From contig NW_026970960.1 in assembly GCF_963678635.1 (NCBI RefSeq), positions 64,501-128,500 of the forward strand: 64,000 bases of DNA, given 5' to 3'. Positions 58,104-64,000 of the stretch are shown here, piece by piece; the first letter of the stretch is position 1; the number at the start of each line of letters is the position of its first letter. Origin of the DNA: Symsagittifera roscoffensis (lineage: Eukaryota; Xenacoelomorpha; Acoela; Convolutidae). Under the pieces are notes generated by a model, which saw nothing but the letters and a program-made list of their open reading frames with translations, was not told the DNA's origin and did not search any database. Position numbers and translations under genes: made by a program.

Positions 58104-59023
58104 TGTAACATTCGCCCGGAAGATACATATCGACGGAAAATAAAACTAAGTCCTAAGACGACTGGCTAACGTCAAAACAGGGCTTTACATGCTTTTAACC
58201 GTCTCTACCAAGCCAGTACTTTCGGTGGTCTTTCTAACATCGGGTCGACAAAAACGTTACTGCTTTCGGCTTCGGTCAAAACACTCAAATTAACTAGATT
58301 ACATGCAGAAATAGTGAGCTCATGGCTGGGTCTCAGTATCCCCAGACCACGAGGTCACTCCTAAAAACAGGGCTACTACTTAAAATATATTACTATTGTT
58401 TTTGTTCAGTAGATAAAAATCATCATCTCCATCGAAGATGGATCAACCCTTTCCCCCAACTCCTAGCTTCTCATCTTAGCAGAATGAATTCAGATGTTAA
58501 TTAGATTCAATTCAGGGCATAATAGGGAAGCTAAAAGTTCATTTAAGATGATAAAATTTTCAGTCCCGAAACCCCTCCTGATTCTCGAATCCACTGAATC
58601 AAGCTCGCTAATCTTGATTTCTTCTTAATCCGGAAGGCTGTCCTCCACCCTTCACCGTTGTCTGCAACGATCTTGCAACTATTGTAGCGACACAATAGTT
58701 GCAACTCGGAGTGTTCTCTGTTACTCTGTAACTCGTTGTCGTTTTCCAATCTCGATTTCGTAGTTGTTGTTAGCGCAGCTAATGTTGTTCTGTTTTTCTT
58801 TCTTGTTTTAGCCAAAATGGCCTTTTCTGACGTTTCTCAGAAATATGACGTCATAATTCGAATTTTTGAAATTTTAAAATACCAGAATATTCCAGCCCTC
58901 ACCGTTTGGCCAATAGTTCCAATAACGTTCTGAATTCTTAATAATCACCAATCCGGAAGGCTCGCTGCTAAAAATTCGAATTCTGCAGATATTGCATTTT
59001 TCGCATTCTGGTCAAATGTCACA
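58104..59023 (-). repeat. LTR shared by R2 and R3
   Basis: 920 bp, TGTAACATTCG at 58104 to CGCATTCTGGTCAAATGTCACA at the other end when read on the plus strand. On the minus strand it follows R3's 3' non-coding DNA and precedes R2's leader, so one LTR serves as R3's 3' and R2's 5' LTR. Its outer part differs clearly from R1 LTRs; hairpin and module M1 are kept. Confidence 0.88.
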
Positions 59024-59841
59024 TACTCCCCGGACAGTCCGGTCAATGTCCTCATTGAATCACGCAATGTTCGTAAAATGGTTGCAGTGTCATCGAACAG
59101 AATATACAAAATGCACGAAATTACTTTTATCCACGTCACATCGACTCACTGCAGAATATAAATGGCATCATACTACATCACTAGAGCCTTCAAATTCTCT
59201 CATTAATCTGCACATTGAGGATATGACTTAAGATAAAACATATTTTCTGACTTCCAATGTCAATGTCCCGATTAAAACTTTTTCTCTTAGATTTAAAAGG
59301 TGTTGGCTTGCAGGACAGTCCTGCCAACCAACAAGCTAAAATTATCCTACTACGCTTTTCCCTTCGGAAATCTTGCTTGTTATTGTCCTGAATACTAAAA
59401 CTAAGAAACTCTGTGGTTAGAAAGAACAATGAAACAATCTCCCTCTTCGAGAGATTACTCAAGCCTTCCATGTCACCACAAAGTGATCAGTTCTCCTAGC
59501 TGGTTAAAAACAGTCATGCAGGCTGGAATATTTAAATATACTCCTTCACTTAAGCCTTCCTAAATAAATAGTAAGTGAGTGTCTCTAAAGCCACTTCAAC
59601 TAAAATCAAAATGCAAATCTATAAATGCAACAATTTCAAAACTCAACTTAATGTTTCAGTTTTCAATTACAATTTGATTGCTTGGTTTCTCACTTGAGTT
59701 TTTCACACACGTAAAACATTCTGAGTTTTAACTTTTCTTCATCACTCCTTTGTTTTCTTCTTTTTTCGTCGTTTAGAAGTTCTAAAACTTCTAAATTCTT
59801 CTAATTTCATCTCTTTTTTCATCTTGTCTTTCGGTCATCCG
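59024..59841 (-). other. R3 3' non-coding segment
   Basis: Minus-strand match to 32364-33158, ending at the shared LTR with GGACTGTCCGGGGAGTA as in R1. No gene. Confidence 0.7.
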
Positions 59842-62800
59842 TCAATGTTCCATTTCTTCCTCCTGTGATACTGACTCTGCACTCTCAGTTTCTGTATCTT
59901 GTAACGCGTCGTTAGCTATCCTGACGCTGCTGGAAGCCGTCCTCCAACACTTCTGCTCTTCCACCCTCTGTTTACAACAAGGTAGGGGATCCACGTTAGA
60001 TTCTCTGTTTCTACAGAAGCTGTTGTGGAGACACAACGTCACGTTTCTCTCCAAATCTTCTTTCAGCATCTCTGCCTTCTCCATTCCACTACGTTCACTC
60101 GTCCTGGAAATTCTTTTCACAGCGGTGGTCACTGCATTCCGATGAGTCACGAGAGCTCGCTTGAAAGCTCCTGCTCCAATGTCCAGCTGATATTCACTGT
60201 ACACCCTGCCGTGCTTCGACATATGCTTTTTCGCATACTCGTACAACCATGCAGTCATGTTAGCTCTGAACCATGGCATCAATCGTCTCCTTGCCCATAT
60301 CTTCTTCACCTCCATCGGAATGTTCAGAATCTTGCACATTGTCTCAAAAAGATCTAGATCTTTCAGACAATCTATTTTCCGCAACTGTTCTCTCGTTGGC
60401 GCTTCCTGTCTATTGTTCTCTCTTACATGAGCTTCCAGCCATCGTATCGCCATCATAACCCCCACTATTACTATCGTAATGGGCTGTGATGAGTCTGGTA
60501 AACCCATGGAGAGCAGCTCTCCAGAGTCCCAGATCAACACCAGATTACTACGCTTGGGATACCACCAGGTCTGCAGCAAGCAGTGACAGGGAAACTCGTC
60601 ATGTGTCAACATGATGCCCCTCCAATAGCGCTTTCCCGAAGCTTCCAGTAATGGCTCTACTTCCATCATCACTCGGTGGATTTCATCATTCTCGTCTACT
60701 GTATTGTAATCTGTAACAGTTGATCCTCTCTGTTTCTGTCTTTCAAAGTCACTGAAGTTCCCACTCACGTATCCCATGAAGTTCTTTCCTAGTATCGACT
60801 CCAATTCTTCTTTGGTTCTCTCTGGAACTGCTGAGAACATCTTACATAGTAACTCGTAAGACTTCTCGGACATTCTCGCCAATCTTACACACTTCGGAAC
60901 TGAGAAGGCTTGATCCACGATCGTTCTTGTACTCGTCACGTCCACAGCCACGAAATGTACAGGATATCTGCTCCTGCACATTGGAGCCAACGTTGAACCC
61001 ACCAAATATCGTGCTCCTGATGGTCTACAATAAGTCTCGCTGTGTCTGATGTTCATTTCTGTCTCGATTGCTTCCCTCCATTTCCCTATGTATTTCTGTT
61101 CAGTCTGCAGAACTCCTGGGAATACTTCTACACTGATGGCTGTGACCACCTCATGTTTCTGTTCCAGATTCAATAGTGACTCTAAAGAACCAAACATGCT
61201 GTAGAATCCTAGTGCAGTCACTAGATTCACATCGGTTCCTCCATGGCAAGCTGCTATCAGTTCCGTTTCTGTTCTAGCTTTCATCACTACATTTCCAAAC
61301 AATACCGTCAATTGCTTGTGTTCTTTCTCCAGGGTCTTCACACAGTCCAAACCTCCACAAACGTGACCCTCCAGTCCACAGACTTCCGCCAGACAGCTAC
61401 CAGGTTTGACCCAGTCTTCTGGTCCCCAGCCAGGCAACTCCACTTTATCTTCTCCGTTGCTCTTAGAGGCTGTTATCATCACATTATATATGATGTTGAG
61501 GTCACGCAGGTTACAGTCTGCATTCATTTCCCTCTGTACGTCTTGTGTCGCCCGTAATATTGAGTCAGCGTTGGGACTAGGACACCATGATGGACTCATC
61601 AATTCCCACACTGTCATCAAGCTCGTTCTCAGTAATTCATCTGAGAATCCCAACCCAAACTCCACTCTTTTGTCGGATTTTGGTACTGAAGGTGCAGTCA
61701 CCTCTTCTTCCAAGACCAGTCCCAATTTGGCCTGTGGATTGTTAACGCTCTTAATCGTTACAATTCTGGACGTCCAGAATCTTAGCAACACCGCCTGTTC
61801 ATAATCGAAGAAGCAATCGCGTATGTCTTCACTCAGGAAAGGATTGTACGCGATCCCTATGATCCCGGATACGTAGCCATACGATTTCTTCTTGATCGGT
61901 CCACAGTATTCACTGGATTTCGGCAATGCTCCCATAGATTCTTTAGTGAGTCTCAGCTCCTTGTTTCAGAATCTCCTGATTTCGTCTATCTTTTTCATGG
62001 GTTCAAACTCCTCAGGTTCTTTCATGTTCACCCTCATCGGTTTACTTTGCTGCATATCCAGCAGTGCTAGCAAGAATAAGGCTTTCGTTCGCTCATCGCC
62101 TTCCCTCAACATTTTAACACAAGTGTTCAATGCAGGTACTGAAATCTGCTCTATCAGGAATCGAATGAAACAGAGAGCGTCTCTCCGCTTCGCACACGCT
62201 ACTGCTGCTCCCTCCTGGACTATCAGATCCCTCAGATTCGTCATAAGGAAAACCTTTTCTTCTTTTGATCTCTTCCTTTCCTCTGAATCATATTCTTCGC
62301 GAGTCAGCCCATCATGCACCAGGCGAACCTGAGTTGTAACTCTGTTCTTACGTAAGGTACTGCCACGAGAGCATGTATTCTTGGCGTAGTCCTCATTTCT
62401 TCTTCGAAATACCTCAACACTACTGCTTTCCATGGAAGGCTCACTAACTGCTCGATCGTTTCCGCCTGTATGTCAGACGACGCCAAAGTCCCGTACGCCT
62501 TCTGCTTGAGGGTGGTGCCTTGCAACATCGTTTCCAGATAACCCTCCATGGCTTTTTCGTCTTCCAGGGCCATCACATACCCTCTAGCCGAGTTTCGGTA
62601 TTCCAACATCTCCATGTATCCACCAGTGGGTTCATCTATCGACACAGTCTCCGACACTGTCAGTCGGTTGTATTCCATTGGTGTTAGTTGTCCTGCGACA
62701 CTTCCCTTTCCATGATTCATGGGAGATGGCTTGAAGTCTTTCATTTTGCTCTCTCCACATTGGCTGAGTATTTCCATTTCTAAGGTTGCTCCAGTCAGAG

Positions 62801-63329
62801 TGCGGTCACTCCTTTTGGATTTATAACCGGTTGACTTTATCCCCGCCATGAGAATGGGTGGCACCATCGCTATATCAGTTAATATTCTATCTCTGCCAGA
62901 CAATTGATAATCACCTTGCCCCAAATCCATGACCTCCTCAACTCGTTTCCTTTTCGCTGAGTTACCAGCTTTCATCGATATTTCTGAATCCACCTTCGTC
63001 TTTCCAACTCTCCTCGGCATCACTCTGCTGCCTAACTTCATTTTCATCGCATTGATTTTATCAATCACCATTTTTGATCGCATCGTCCCTCTCCTGGTTC
63101 TTGACAGATACACCACCTCTCCTTCATCGTCCTGCGGTGTCATCTTGATGGGAGAATTCGCTTCACTCTCATCAGTGGCTGAGTCGATCAACAACTCACT
63201 CAGTCTCCCTTCACACTCATCAAGCTTGTCCAGTACTTCTCTCATCAAGGGTTGGTTGAGACCCGTTTTCAGAATAGACTGGGTCCCATAGCTTTGAACC
63301 ACGATCCAGACTTCTTCCATAAACGCCAC
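59842..63329 (-). mobile_element. R3 accessory region 2
   Basis: Minus-strand copy of R1's accessory region 2 (28900-32363), very similar along the whole length and with a long uninterrupted part (MGALPKSSEYCGPIKKKSYG to the acidic tail EEEMEH). Fewer breaks than R1. No domain is recognised; the close protein match with R1 shows that this block is a standing part of the family. Confidence 0.65.
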
Positions 63330-63339
63330 TCTGTCCAGC

Positions 63340-64000
63340 TTGCATCCCGTCCTACTCTCGTGGTCTCGGTGATGAACTTCTCATTCTTCTTCGGGCAGCG
63401 TTCCCAACAAAGGTACTCTGGCTGAAGCCTCTATTCTTCTCCTCCGAGGTGATTCCATGAGGATTCTCTGGTCATTATTTCTTGAATTGCCAGGAGAGCT
63501 GCTCTCCGGCAAATTCCGTTTCATTTCCATAAAGGCTGACGGAGGCTCCACTGTCGAGATGCCTTCATCCGCTGGCTCAGTCGTTTCCAATGTATCTGCA
63601 TTGTTCTCAAGATCACTGAAGATATTGAAATCCAGGCTGGATGTTCCTCCTGTCGATGCCCTGTCGTCTTCCCCACCAGCTTGATCTTGTTGCATGGGTT
63701 CTTCGGTTTGACGGCTTCCACTCTGTCCGTCATTTCCTTCAGATTTATCTTTGTTCGGGCTCGATGGTCCTTGTTCGTCATTTTCGGCTTCTTCCTGGAA
63801 TCTCGGTATGAGCAGTGTACCGGCCGATTTATCTTCCTCTTCTCCATGGACCACTTTGATTTCTTCGCAGCCGAAGGGTGCTAGGAAGGTTCTCGTCTGC
63901 AGTATTCCTCCCACTTTCGTCTCTTGTTTCACACTAGTCAGGATTAATGAGGCTTCAGGCAATTCGATCCTGCCTCTCATCCTCATCGGAGCTAAGCTTA
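63340..64000 (-). mobile_element. R3 accessory region 1, 3' end (partial)
   Basis: Minus-strand match to R1 at about 28215-28880: the acidic, Ser/Gln-rich tail of accessory region 1 (GTSSLDFNIFSDLENNADTL). It continues beyond the right edge. Confidence 0.7.

Overview
No ordinary host gene was found. Nearly all of the 64 kb is mobile DNA: four pieces of one large Ty3/gypsy-type LTR retrotransposon family (called R1 to R4 here) and one Polinton/Maverick DNA virus-like element. The host is probably a nematode, perhaps Caenorhabditis-like. That is an inference from the style of the Polinton genes, the AT-rich spacers and short TTTTTAG-type splice acceptors; nothing in the window proves it.

Layout. 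1-3997 (- strand) is the 3' part of pol and the start of the next reading frame of element R4, which runs off the left edge. 3998-5188 is a tandem copy of Polinton end plus R4 pol fragment. The Polinton spans 5189-47415 with about 345-bp terminal inverted repeats, giving about 17.6 kb of its own sequence. Its DNA polymerase gene (- strand) is split by R1, a 24.6-kb LTR element on the + strand at 9476-34085. The rest of the Polinton (35043-45999, mostly + strand) encodes small unknown proteins, packaging ATPase, integrase, penton-like protein, a basic core-like protein, major capsid protein and adenovirus-type protease. 47416-48317 is an inverted (+) fragment of R4-like pol, joined abruptly to R2 (- strand, 48318-59023: pol, gag, leader, LTR). 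The R2 LTR also ends R3 (- strand, 59024 to the right edge), so R2 and R3 share one LTR.

The retrotransposon family is the most unusual content. R1 has about 3 kb of leader, gag, and a pol with protease, RT, RNase H, a spacer of about 490 codons and integrase. Pol ends in a region that reads like an OARD1-type macro (ADP-ribose-binding) domain. About 9 kb of further coding sequence follows and includes an SGNH/GDSL-hydrolase-like domain. LTR and leader carry repeated 58-71-nt modules that can fold into nested stem-loops.

All these elements are treated as fossils. Each retroelement copy carries several breaks. The Polinton has several besides the R1 insertion, though many of its genes still read open. 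All identifications are by eye from motifs and gene order; no database search was run.
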